Shown here: in pieces, positions 1 through 9,900 of the stretch | How the letters are laid out: the number at the start of each line of letters is the position of its first letter | Numbering within the stretch: position 1 is the first letter of the stretch | Source of the DNA: Pollenia angustigena | Taxonomy: Eukaryota; Arthropoda; Insecta; Diptera; Polleniidae | Length of the DNA: 64,000 nt | Assembly (NCBI GenBank): GCA_930367215.1 | Contig: OV884057.1 | Coordinates: 265,192,339-265,256,338 of the forward strand | Reading direction: 5' to 3' | The notes under the pieces: generated by a model | The model's database searches: none | Seen by the model: only the letters and a program-made list of their open reading frames with translations | Told to the model about the DNA's origin: nothing | Position numbers and translations under genes: made by a program

Positions 1-83
1 TTTTAGAAATACAGTAGTTCGATTTATGGGAGTAGCAAGGCGATTGTTTCGTATTTGTCTCTTTTCGAGAAATTTTGAACAGC

Positions 84-457
84 TCAATTTTCTGCTGACA
101 TCAAAGGACACCCATTTGTACCATCTCCTACACAATTTTTTAGGTCAAGACCAAAATTTGTCAAAGCTTTAAGAACTATTGATGATAGTGCCTTGGCATC
201 AATTGACACATCAACGTCATCAATATCTTTTGAAGCCTCTTCAAATGCGTTTACAACAAAGCCAAAAATTCTTCCCTAACAACTTTTTGTCGTATGTTGA
301 AATATTTTAAAGATAAGGAAATCTGGCTTTTCCCCGACAAATCCGTGCTTTCGTCAAAAATTATCGAATAGAATTTTGATTCATATAACACATAAATATA
401 AACATAAGTATTGCAAATACTAAGGCTTTTTAAAAATTCAACCGCACGCATTATCAA
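84..457 (-). pseudogene. hAT transposase fragment (DUF4371-type), frameshifted
   Basis: Minus-strand translation gives 'SIIFDESTDLSGKSQISLSL', the 'fSIIlDEstD' block that carries an acidic catalytic residue in DUF4371/ZMYM1-like hAT transposases. It continues 'YFNIRQKVVREEFLALL' to a stop at 251. Shifting one frame at this point restores homology at once: 'NAFEEASKDIDDVDVSIDA' then 'ALSSIVLKALTNFGLDLKNC' and 'VGDGTNGCPLMSAEN', then a stop at 84. The second part matches the family's 'L...GL...kcrGqgyDGasnMsg' block with the conserved D changed to N. One single-base indel, a changed catalytic-type residue and terminal stops make it a dead copy. Family assignment is from recalled consensus; no search was run. 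Confidence 0.7.
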
Positions 458-777
458 GTCAAACGTTTAGTCTTTGGATATAGATGGCACTTGCTGGGAT
501 TGAATGTAGAAAAATAAGTAATTGAATACGGTAAACTAGATGTTTCTTTGGAAATATCTAATAAATAACTATTAGGACTAAGACATGGATGGATGGAGAG
601 ATTCAATAAAAAAAAAATAAAAAATTAGTTATTGAAAATTTCGTTAAAGATTCCATAAACAAAAAAAACAAAAAAAAAACTTGCTGGGATTTCCAAAAAT
701 TTTGTACATTAAAAAAAATATTGTTATTGGGAATTCTTGTATTATCGAAATTAACAAAACATGTTTTTATAATTTAC

Positions 778-812
778 GGGGGGGGGGGAAATTTCCTTAT
801 TCCCCCCCCCCC
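778..812. repeat. G-run/C-run hairpin inside the hAT end
   Basis: Eleven G (778-788), a 13-base spacer with AAATTT, then eleven C (802-812). The two homopolymers are complementary and lie directly inside the terminal repeat of the hAT-like element. Confidence 0.8.
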
Positions 813-835
813 TTGAATCCGCGCCTGATAGCCAA

Positions 836-1320
836 TAAAGCCATATGACCTTATTTCACATTAAATTGAAAAATAACGCCATATGAATTTATTTTTATGT
901 AAGAAGTAAAATTTTTTGTTCAATAAAAAACTAGGCGTTTCGGAATGTTGACCCAGGGCTATTTTTTATTTGTAATGTAAGCCAATTTTTTTAATGAAAT
1001 GTTACCCCAAAAATAATGCCCCAAAATTGAGGGGTCTTCTTTATGAAAAATCACCTTAAATTTGTTTAATGAAATTATGAAAATTTGTCTTATTATAGTT
1101 TTATCAAAAACTTTTTAAATTAATTCAACTTACATACATACACACATATAAAACAAATTGTAATAAAAAAATAAAAATTATAGAAGATCGAGCGATGATG
1201 ATTTTGCTAAAGCTTTAGCTCAAAAGGGCCTTTGGTATGGCCATTTAAGACGTTTAGAAACGGCAGTTTTTTTTTTTACAAATAACAAACAGATTTTTTT
1301 TTATTTCATTGCAATAAAAA
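836..1320. other. Non-coding, AT-rich, no gene seen
   Basis: A/T homopolymers and stops in all frames. No element ends were recognised. Confidence 0.6.
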
Positions 1321-1890
1321 TATTAAAAAGGTCAAATATAGGTGGTCCCAATGGGCATTTCGAAAGCACATGAATCGTTACCGAAATTCAATTAGTATGA
1401 AAAGCAAGTAAGAGTGCAATATTGGCTATGCCGAATCTTATATACCCTTCACCATGGTTCGGTTAGAGCAGAATTACATATATAAACACCGTTCTTTAAA
1501 TATAAATAAATCTAAATTGTGCACGCCCACTTTTCCAATCCCACCCACATTTTGTAGGATGTTGTGCATCTAAGAAGCTTTTACCTTATTTGGAAACTTT
1601 ACCTGTTGCAGCCCTCCAGACATATAAAAATCTATAATGGCTTTGTACGTAAGGTACCACGCCCACTTCTCCAACCCCGCCAATATTTTTAGACAGTTTG
1701 TGTAATAATAACCCAGATATGTATACAAAATTTGGATAATATTTCTCTTACCGTTCTTAGCATATGACAAAATATTTTGCCCCACGCTTATTTCTCCAAA
1801 CCTGCCCACTTGTTGTGGAATGTTGTGTATTGATAACCAAAGTGCTTGTATTTAATTTGGAAACTTTCTTCAGATATACAGAAAGATGAA
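1321..1890 (+). repeat. Fly dispersed repeat with three ~125-145 bp subrepeats
   Basis: Contains GCAAGTAAGAGTGCAATATT and GCCGAATCTTATATACCC (1405-1447), the opening signature of a very abundant fly interspersed repeat (recalled, class uncertain). After it come three degenerate units, each starting with a 'CACGCCCACTT.TCCAA.CC' phrase (about 1518, 1661, 1784) and running into 'TTTGGAAACTTT' or 'TTTGGATAATATTT'. Open frames here are short and arise from the repeat. Confidence 0.55.
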
Positions 1891-3332
1891 ATAAAGAAAC
1901 AACAACAAAAAGGGATTAATGGGTAAATGTATGAATTTTAATAGCAATAGGAATAATAGACAAAATTTGGTTAACAAATGTTAAAGTTATTAAAATTTCC
2001 CCAGGCCATTGTCTCAGGCCACTTGAACAAGAAATGTGGGAATAAAATTTACATATTTGGAGAAATATTTAAATAAAACCAAATTTTTTAATAACGATAT
2101 AGCCGTATTAACTTGTCTATGAGTTTTGTCTTCGTAGGATACTGTTAACCTATACGAAGAATAGCGGCACATTCAAGACTCGATTTTCAAAATTTTAAAA
2201 ATTTAATTGGACAAATTTCCGATTTTTTTGATCACCTCACACGGATTTATTGAGGTTATAATTGGAAACAAAAATGTGAAAAAGTATGCCCATATCTCCC
2301 AAAGTTTTTCCGTACTTGCGATTTAAATTTGACGATTTTAGGCAAAAACCAAGTTTTTGGCCATATTTTGGCGAAAGAACCAAGTTACCTTACTGTAATG
2401 CATTTAAGATAATTCATATTCAGAACATTTTAGTCCCGATCACTTTAAATGTACTCTGCAGGTTTTACTAAAATCGGAAAACATAAACCCTAAAATCATG
2501 AAGGCCAAAGGTAAAATTTTGAACATATTTGGAGTTTCTAAAGGAAAGATGGCGAAATATTGTATATTTTTGTGCCGATTTTTATAAAACTGGACAAAAA
2601 AAAACCCTTAAGCCATACGAAGACAAAACAGTGCAAAAATGGATATTTACCCTTAAATGCACCTGGGGTCAAAATGGTACCAAACTTTTTAAACTTTAAA
2701 AAGCTGTTTATTTGAATGGTGTAATAATAATATATTTGTAAACTAAAAAAAATTATTATTTTCCCCTTGCACATGCACCTTCAAACTTAAGGGCGGATGA
2801 GACACGTTTTTTCGATAAGCGATATGCCTTATTTATTGCGAAACATGGCTTTTGGATGGGAAGAACTTTTCTAGGTTACGGTTCAATTTCGCAAAAATTA
2901 AAAATATGTAATGGATAAATATATTATCTAAAACATTATCAATATTTCTGGATCCTGTTACTTCTTTTTAAAATTCACATATACTTACACACATACATAT
3001 AGTTATCTTTGAAATTTTGTAGTGCCAAAAAATTTCAATCCTCACGGTTCTTACCAATAAAAATTGATTTATTTTATATGACGTATGTATAACTACATAC
3101 ATATTAATTGATTTTCTTCAATAAACGCTTGCAAAAACGACGTTCAACCTTAATTTTTCCATAATCAATAATCCTAAATAGAAAACAATTTATTCCTTGA
3201 AATCAAAGAATAAAGTTTTAGGAATACAAAGTCTGCTTAATGTGCTTATATGTAAATTCTTCTTCTTTATTCTGGATAACATCCTGTTCATAATACTACA
3301 CATCTAATAATAATATTTATAAAAATAAATTG
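1891..3332. other. Non-coding; degenerate repeat remnants
   Basis: No gene seen. A 61-codon frame at 2286-2471 has no recognisable domain or supporting context. Text such as 'GGCCATATTTTGGCGAAAGAAC' suggests an old dispersed repeat. Confidence 0.5.
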
Positions 3333-4300
3333 TACACTCAAAATATTAGGTATGTAGTTAAATTCAAACGAAAATAAATTTTAAACAACATAAAATTCAT
3401 TTTAATTCATTTAAAACAATTTTACATTACTTTTAAATTTTTTAATTAATAAACAACATAGTCCTTAAAATTGAATAGTTTTTTTTTACTTTTAAAAAAT
3501 GTATTTAAACCGATAAAAATCAAACTACACAACAATAAAATACGGAACAACATTATTTTTTGGTGGTTTGTTTTTTGAATAACAAACATAAATGTTAAAA
3601 ATAAAGTTATTCATAAAATAACTATCATCATATATATTATTTCTAAAGCACTTTTTTTTTGTCGGTTGAAAATATCTCCCATACCACCGCATCAAATTTA
3701 ATGAATGATATCTCATTTTAAAGCTTATTTCTAACACTAATGACGAAAAATAATTAGAAATTGAAAAATTAATATTTTTATTGATACAAATTATATTTTA
3801 AAATGTATTGAAGTTACTAAAATTTCTATTAATTATTTTCATTTTATGTTACAATAATGACAACTAACGGTGCGAAATATTCGCACGGGTCATCTAGTAT
3901 TTTTTTATTAAATTTTAAGAATACTGAAAAAGAATTTAACTACCCGCAATTTGTCCACTCTCTTCTTCTTCTTTTAGTCAATTTGGTTACAAGCTTCATT
4001 ACATTTACTTTCGAGCCTTGTGTATCTTGATTTTGTTCGCAGAGTATGGATATTGATGGTCGTATAAACTTGCTGCGTAACAGTGGGGCCCGCACGGGTT
4101 TCGGATGCATATGCTATAACCGGTCGAATGCATCTTGCTATCCTTGGTCATGTATTTGTTTCGCCATATACCATTTCTTAGGCATCTTATAATACAGCCG
4201 TTGTTTTAAGTGAAATGTAAATGATCCATTTTTTAAATGAATTTTAAGTTGTTTAAAACGAATTTTCGTTTAAACTTAACTACGTAATATTTTGAGTGTA
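3333..4300. mobile_element. Tc1/mariner-like MITE with long inverted ends, TA target
   Basis: The left end is TA + CACTCAAAATATTA (TA at 3333-3334). The right end reads TAATATTTTGAGTG + TA (TA at 4299-4300). The inverted arms continue for about 70-100 bases (3335-3420 against about 4230-4298), sharing AAATTCAAACGAAAAT- and TTTAAACAAC-like blocks. TA duplication plus long inverted ends indicates a non-autonomous Tc1/mariner-type element. A Helitron 3' end is nested inside. No transposase remains. Confidence 0.65.
3635..3897 (+). mobile_element. Helitron 3' end (copy A)
   Basis: The sequence ends with the hairpin GTGCGAAATATTCGCAC (3870-3886), seven bases (GGGTCAT), then CTAG (3894-3897) immediately before T. 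A stem-loop just upstream of a CTRR terminus next to T, without inverted repeats or target duplication, is the rolling-circle Helitron 3' signature. The body matches copy B at 29060-29265 in opposite orientation, with a deletion in B. A minus-strand reading frame here (3525-3737) is only the shared repeat. Confidence 0.6.
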
Positions 4301-4312
4301 TGTATTTTCTCC

Positions 4313-4812
4313 ACTTAGTCTGTGTTCATATGGCTCTTGTCTTATTGATAGCTTGCTACTTTATTGGCGAGAGGGACGAGGGGAAAAGAAACGAGTACAC
4401 AGATGCATGTACTGTCTTTACGTTTTGCTTTTTCATTCGTTGTTTAATTTTGTTATTGTTTTCAATATCAAAAAAGCACATGTCGTCAACATGACATGAA
4501 TCATTTGAACGCCAATTTATGTTCAAAGAAGAAAAAGGAAGAATCTTGTCAATAAGACATGAGCCGTATGAACTCAGAGTTTTTCTTCTTTGAACATGAA
4601 TTGGCGTTCAAATGAATCATGTCATGTTGACGGCATGTTTTTTATTTTGTTTTAGTTGATATTGAAAACAAAAACAAAATTAAACAACGAATAAGAAAGC
4701 AAAACGTAAAGACAGTACATGCATCTGTGTACCCGTTTCTTTTCCTCTCGTCCCTCTCGCCTATAAAGTAGCAATCTTGTCAATAAGACATGAGCGGTAT
4801 GAACAAGACTAA
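4313..4812. mobile_element. Large fold-back element (arms ~220 bp)
   Basis: The left arm (about 4313-4533) is the reverse complement of the right arm (about 4577-4812). Both carry blocks such as GAACGCCAATT.ATGTTCAAAG, ACATGACATGA and GTACATGCATCTGTGTAC.C. Small open frames appear in mirror image in both arms and are not genes. The loop (4534-4576) holds an extra partial copy of the terminal sequence (CTTGTCAATAAGACATGAGC). Confidence 0.75.
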
Positions 4813-5446
4813 AGGCGCCCGTACACGACATGTATTTGTCATCTGACATGTCAAATTTTCAAGTCACATGTAATTGTTCATGTCTGTCAAAATTGCTGTT
4901 TTACATAAGGTTTATAATATTCGGTCACAAACGTACATGTAATTTGTTTCTGACATTGTCTCTGTTTTTTTTCGCATTGTTATTGCAGAAACCAAAGTAG
5001 TTCTCGGTTTCAAAATAGCTTTCTACCGCCACGAAAATATTTATTTGCGCCGTAAAATAATTTAGCCATCTTAACATTTTTTTCTTTTATTTTAAAGATA
5101 CCAATTTAGAATTTTATAATTAAACGGTTTTTATGTATATATTTACATAAATTCTATTCAATGGTGAGATGAGCATACATATCTTGGTATTGTAAAATAT
5201 TAACTTCAGCCGGCTAACGATTCCGTCAATAGTTGACGCCGCTGCCAGTTTCTTCCCGGCATAGATTTCTGATGTCAGATGGTTTGTCAGAAGAAAATAG
5301 AGCACGCTCTAATTGAAATTTTGTCAGATGACTTTGCGTCTGACTTTTACAGAAGCAAAGTTAAAAAGGTAACACACGACATGTATGTGTTTTGCAGTGG
5401 GAAATTTGACATGTCAGATGACAAAAACATGTCGTCTATACGCTAC
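4813..5446. mobile_element. TTAA-target MITE, family 1 copy 1
   Basis: Left end AGGCGCCCGTACACGACATG, preceded by CTAA (4809-4812, one change from TTAA). Right end reads CATGTCGTCTATACGCTAC followed by TTAA (5447-5450). The ends are inverted over about 50 bases and share TGTCATCTGACATGTCAAATTT. It is nearly identical, in the same orientation, to 18506-19138. The ~60-codon frame on the minus strand is present in both copies but matches no family I recognise. TTAA duplication is typical of piggyBac-type insertion; the superfamily is inferred. Confidence 0.75.
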
Positions 5447-6080
5447 TTAACGGAACTCGTTTAAACTAAAATTTCCAAGAAAGTTAGACCAACAATGCGA
5501 AATTTTTGAATATCAAAGTTTTCTGCTTTAACCTAAAACCATTTTGTAACTGTGTAAGGGCCTAATCATATGTGCCAAACTTAAGAACTTAAGAAAACTT
5601 TCGTGAAACTTTTTATGAAGCTGTAATTTCCAAGTACGTAAAATTCCGTGTGGAATCAGATGTTTTTTTTTTGATTTTGTGTTTGTTTTTTAAATGAATA
5701 GGGTAAGTGTACCAGTAGTCGGCAGTTTAACTTTTTTTTCATTTTTAAACTGATGCCATTACGTATACAAACGTGATACTGGGATGGCAACTAGCCACTA
5801 CAGTTCAGTAATATGTATATTTTCGATTCATATAAGAGTTTTTAGACACATTCTATATTAAATTTGAGTAATTTTACTTTTTTCTAAAATACACGGCATT
5901 TGCCAGTAGTCGGCATACGATCTTCCAATCCTCGGCATGTAATGATCCTATTGTGGGCATGGTCATTTTTTAAAGAAAAAACGCAATTTGTTCACGAATT
6001 CAATTGATAATTTATTGAAAATTTAAGCTTTTTACTTTCTAAAATGCTTCAAATGTACATTTGTACGTTTAAGTAGGCAT

Positions 6081-6564
6081 TACACGCAAAGAAAAAACAT
6101 GTTTTAATATGGTCACCTCCAAAAAAACCATTTTTAAAGATAATTTTGAACATCTTATGTTTAGTTTACCCATATTATTGTCTCCGACAACCATATTATG
6201 GTTAAATTAGTCCTCCATCAAGACGCCATACCCATATTATGGTTGCCTCAAAACATGTTGTGGTTAAATATGACAATAATTTGTTATCAATTTAACAATA
6301 GTATTTTCCTCTTTTGCAAGAGCAACATGCCATGGTTGAAAAACAGCCATGCTAATAAAAGTGTTAAACATATTTTAGTTATTATTAACCATAACATGTT
6401 CTGAGGCAACTATAATATGGTTGTGGCTTCTTGATGGACGACTTATATAACCATAATATGATTGTCGGAGACAACAATATGGTTAAATTAAACATAATAA
6501 AATTTTCTTTAAAAGTAGTTTTGTTGGACGTGACGATTTTTAAACATGTTTTTATCTGGGTGTA
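6081..6564. mobile_element. Palindromic TA-target MITE (CACGCA family), copy 1
   Basis: TA (6081-6082) + CACGCAAAGAAAAAACATG at the left; CATGTTTTTATCTGGGTG + TA (6563-6564) at the right. The whole 480 bp folds on itself around 6320. It contains the near-palindrome AACCATATTATGGTT and variants at about 6189, 6228, 6411 and 6450. Short frames on both strands are palindrome shadows. Confidence 0.7.
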
Positions 6565-6956
6565 CACACGTAGAAAAAAAGTTTCTTCCCCAACAAAACT
6601 GTTTTTAACGAGAAATTTAATACATATTATGGTTAGTTTAACCATATTGTTGTAGTCACAACCATATTCTGATGTTATGGCTAAATATGACAATAATTTG
6701 TTTACCACTAATAGTTCTATTTAACAATAGTATTTTCCTCTTTTCCAAGAGCAACATTCTTTGGGTAACCATGCTTTTATAAATGTTAAATATATATTTT
6801 TGTTATTACCCAAAACATGTTTGAAGGCAACAATAATGTGGTTGTTTCTTCTTGAGAAGTGCTATTTTAACCAAAATCACCGGAGACAAAATTAATGTTA
6901 AATTAACCATATGATTAAGATTTTTCTTTTAAATAAGTTTTGTTGGAGGCAGAGCT
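6563..6956. mobile_element. Palindromic MITE (CACGCA family), copy 2, abutting copy 1
   Basis: Begins at the TA shared with copy 1 (CACACGTAGAAAAAAAGTTT) and repeats its order of motifs, including TGACAATAATTTGTT, TTAACAATAGTATTTTCCTC and CCAAGAGCAACAT. It ends with AAATAAGTTTTGTTGGAGG near 6956 and lacks a clean right terminus. Confidence 0.6.
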
Positions 6957-7204
6957 ATAAAAATCTGAAATCAAAATGATTTCAACCAAACTGATTTCAT
7001 TCTTTGATTTCGAAATGATTTTAAATTTGTAAGGAGATTCATTTGAAGGAAACGAAGATTTTGATTCTGATTTCAATTTTATTGTAATAAGTGAATTTGA
7101 ATGTAATATTTTATTGGAATCAATTAAAATATAAATTGAATAAAAAAAATATTTACTTTCAACATCGGAAAATTGATTGTTTGATTTCAAATTAAAATCT
7201 TACA

Positions 7205-9005
7205 TATGGGCTAATCCTGCGTTACGGACGTTACATTCGCACGCAATTTTGCTTGTTAAGATTGACACAGCTGGCGTTAGCATTGGAATATTTTCATGAA
7301 ATTTTTTGCAAAATGCAGTTCTTTGGGAGTATTTTAAAACTTGTTTTAAACTTAAAGGTTAACTGTTTTTGAAAAAAAGTTATGCTAGCTTAAAGTTCCG
7401 TTACGGACGTTACAAAAAATGGAAGTCGAATTTTAGGCTTATGTGCATTTGCACATTTCTTAGCTAATTTTGCGTAATAAACAAAAAAAGTCCAAAAAAT
7501 TATGTGGAATATACGACCATATCAATCCATCTTAGAAAAGAAGGCTAAGTAGTCCTGTTAAACAAAAATCTTAATTTTTGTCTGTTACGGACGTTACGTT
7601 ACGGACGTCACATTTTTTCCATTAAACCAAATTGTGTATATAAAAAACATTCATGTATTTAAAAATCTTTTTAACCTTGTAATTATTAATTTATAAGTTA
7701 CAAAAAAATTATAGAATATTTCATTACTCTTATATTACTTATATTCATTTATTAATTTGTTTATTTAACCGTTAAACATTGTATCTTATGCTTAATAGAC
7801 CCAGCTCTTCGAGCTACTCTTATAATATTGTCATTGGAAAAGCCCGAAAAAATAATGATATGATTTAAGAGCTGGAATATTTTTTACATTTATCCATGTT
7901 TTTGATATTTCGTCAGATGCAGTTTTGACATAATTTTTACCAACGTAAATTAGAAAAACGCCATTTATATTTTTTTGCTAATTTGTGAAAATCTCGAAAC
8001 TTTTTAAGATGAGATTTTTGGTTTTTACTAGTTGCCAAACTTTTCGCTTAACAACAGCGCCAACACCGTCCACCGCTCCTTTTCCATGCGAAGTAGCAAA
8101 AAAATTCCGTTCGAAATAACTCACATTCCACTCTTTTACGAATTGTGTAATGTTTCTTAGAATGTATTTATGTGCCTCTCTAAATTTGGCCACTCGTTGT
8201 CTATCATCTTTTTTATCCTTTTTGCCTGTGACACACTATTTTTTAACTGTTCTTTGATTTTCTCAAGATATGCTCGCTTTCTTTCTGCCTTTTTAGTTTT
8301 AAACACCAACAGTTTTTCAGTATTATTTTCAAATTTGCACAAAATTTCTTTGCTCTGTCTGCATTTGAACACATTTTAATTAATACGAATATATTTGTCA
8401 CCACGCGCAAAATTTTGGCAAAATTTTAAGATCAAAGCAAGAATTGCTTAAAGATTTCTAACGGAAAATCCAGTACGTAAACATTGCAAGCATGGGCGTA
8501 CAACCAAATATTTGAAGGGGTGCATGGAGGTTGCGGTTTACTACATGGTTATTAATTACTAATTATTGATATTCAGAAATTATTTTAGGTTTCAGAAGAA
8601 TTTGAAATTCATCTCAATTTAAGTTGCAGATTGGGGGATCGCATGTTATTAAAACACACTTTTTGTTACTTTGAGGTAAAGTTTTTCGGATTCTCGGCAA
8701 CCTTGAGCAATTTTAAATCCAGATTCAGATTCAGCAGGTGAAAATCCATTATAAACACTTACTTCCACCTCATAATATTAAAATAAAATTTTGGGTATTT
8801 TCATGCCGTTACGGACGTTACACACTTTGTCATTTATATTAAGAAAAAAAAAGCGTAATAAAGGTATTTCTTTTTTTCATCAGATTAAAGTGCATAAAAA
8901 ACTCTGTTTATAAAGCAAGTTTGGAAAACAAAATTATTAAAATTCATTCTGTTAAATTTAAAAAACCCCATTTTCCGTTACGGACGTTACACAGAGTGTA
9001 CCCAT
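7205..9005. mobile_element. Unclassified element with GTTACGGACGTTAC repeats
   Basis: The 14-mer GTTACGGACGTTAC occurs in one orientation at 7221, 7400, 7584, 7598 (GTTACGGACGTCAC), 8808 and 8977, spaced roughly 170-185 bases apart within each flank. Between the two groups lies the degraded minus-strand coding region 7978-8372. The arrangement suggests end-binding sites of a transposon nested in the 5699-10546 element. Exact boundaries are not visible. Confidence 0.5.
7978..8372 (-). pseudogene. Transposon protein fragment with FFATSHGKG motif
   Basis: Two overlapping minus-strand frames form one broken protein. The upstream frame (8157-8372) is Lys/Glu-rich and probably helical or coiled ('FKTKKAERKRAYLEKIKEQL'). 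The downstream frame (7978-8193) contains 'NFFATSHGKGAVDGVGAVVK' followed by RKVWQ. I recall the block 'FFATSHGKGxxDGxGGxVKR' from a widespread animal family of transposon-encoded proteins, where it follows an 'SDGAxxQYKN' motif. That upstream motif is not visible here. The frame change near 8160-8190, the G-to-A change in the 'GGxVKR' position and the missing N-terminal part indicate a relic. The transposon class is not established. Confidence 0.5.
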
Positions 9006-9900
9006 TTTTAGTTCAAATTTTTAATATATATTACATAACTTACATATATGATTTTTATCTTAAATAAAAGAAAATTAAGCAAATCAAAGTTTTGCTAAAC
9101 GCTAAATACTGAAACGATTGTTTTGCCCACTTTTTTGACCATGGAAAATACCTTTTTTTTACAATAATAAATGAAAGCAAGAGGTACGTTTAGGTTAACC
9201 TCTGTCAAGAACAAAAAAACCACCGTAAAACTTTATTGCTTATATATGTTGAAGCTTGAATATGTATCCTATTATTCCATTAACAAGCATTTGGATTTTG
9301 GGCAACTTTAAATTTCTGCCTTTGGTTTAAAAATTTTCGGATTAGCCCATATGGAAATTCAACCATTGGGACTTTTGTTATCGCCATTACATATTCAGGA
9401 CGGATCATCCAAAATACAGCCACATTTTGTTCGATGAGATGATTTTTCTTCAGGGACTTTAGCTCGTCCTTTACTAATTGCCTCTGCTTTCTTAACAGCT
9501 AAGCTTAAATGCCGATTCAAGGACGACCATTTTTAAATAGTATGGTGCGTCCATCTTCCTTTATAATCGCTTACACTGTGTTCAGAATGTTATCAATTTT
9601 TAACGGAAGTTTGCATTCGGCGATGATGAGTCACTATTTTACTAACTCTTACTCTTTAGCATTTGACTAAACTTGTATTCTGTCCTGTAAAGTGGAGCTT
9701 GGAAAGCTTCATTTCTGGCTGGCACCTAGTATAGATATCAAACCTTTTATTTGCAGGGCCACTTCAGTAAATTTAAACATTTACATTGTTTTCTTAATTT
9801 TCATATTTAACTTTTCTGAAATAAGTATGTAAATGAAATGCAAATATTTAATAGTCCTTACAAATTTTAAAAAATATACTGTTTTGGGACACCATATACA
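9006..9900. other. Interior of the 4.8-kb element, no intact gene
   Basis: Moderately AT-rich and non-repetitive. Short stop-free minus-strand pieces around 9400-9560 look more coding-like than their surroundings, but I could not join them into a recognisable transposase. Confidence 0.4.

Larger units (their letters stand above)
1..827 (-). mobile_element. hAT-like element, 5' part (runs off the left edge)
   Basis: On the minus strand the element begins with CAGGCGCGGATTCAAGG at 827 and is followed by a hAT-type transposase fragment in the same orientation (84-457). A CAG start and an internal GCGGAT are usual for hAT terminal repeats of the ZMYM/DUF4371-linked type. An 11-base C run (802-812) and an 11-base G run (778-788) just inside the end can pair into a hairpin. 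The candidate 8-bp target duplication next to the end is ATAGCCAA (828-835) and fits the hAT preference nTnnnnAn. The other end lies outside the window, so the duplication cannot be confirmed. Confidence 0.6.

Noticed and set aside
4296..4849. Several 60-70 codon open frames on both strands
   Set aside because: They lie in the two arms of one fold-back element and mirror each other. No domain is present.
6385..6708. 107-codon minus-strand frame
   Set aside because: It runs across the junction of two palindromic MITEs; composition follows the repeat, not a protein.
9380..9560. Possible pogo-like transposase piece on the minus strand ('AVKKAEAISKGRAK')
   Set aside because: Too short, adjacent frames do not extend it, and I could not match it to a specific block.
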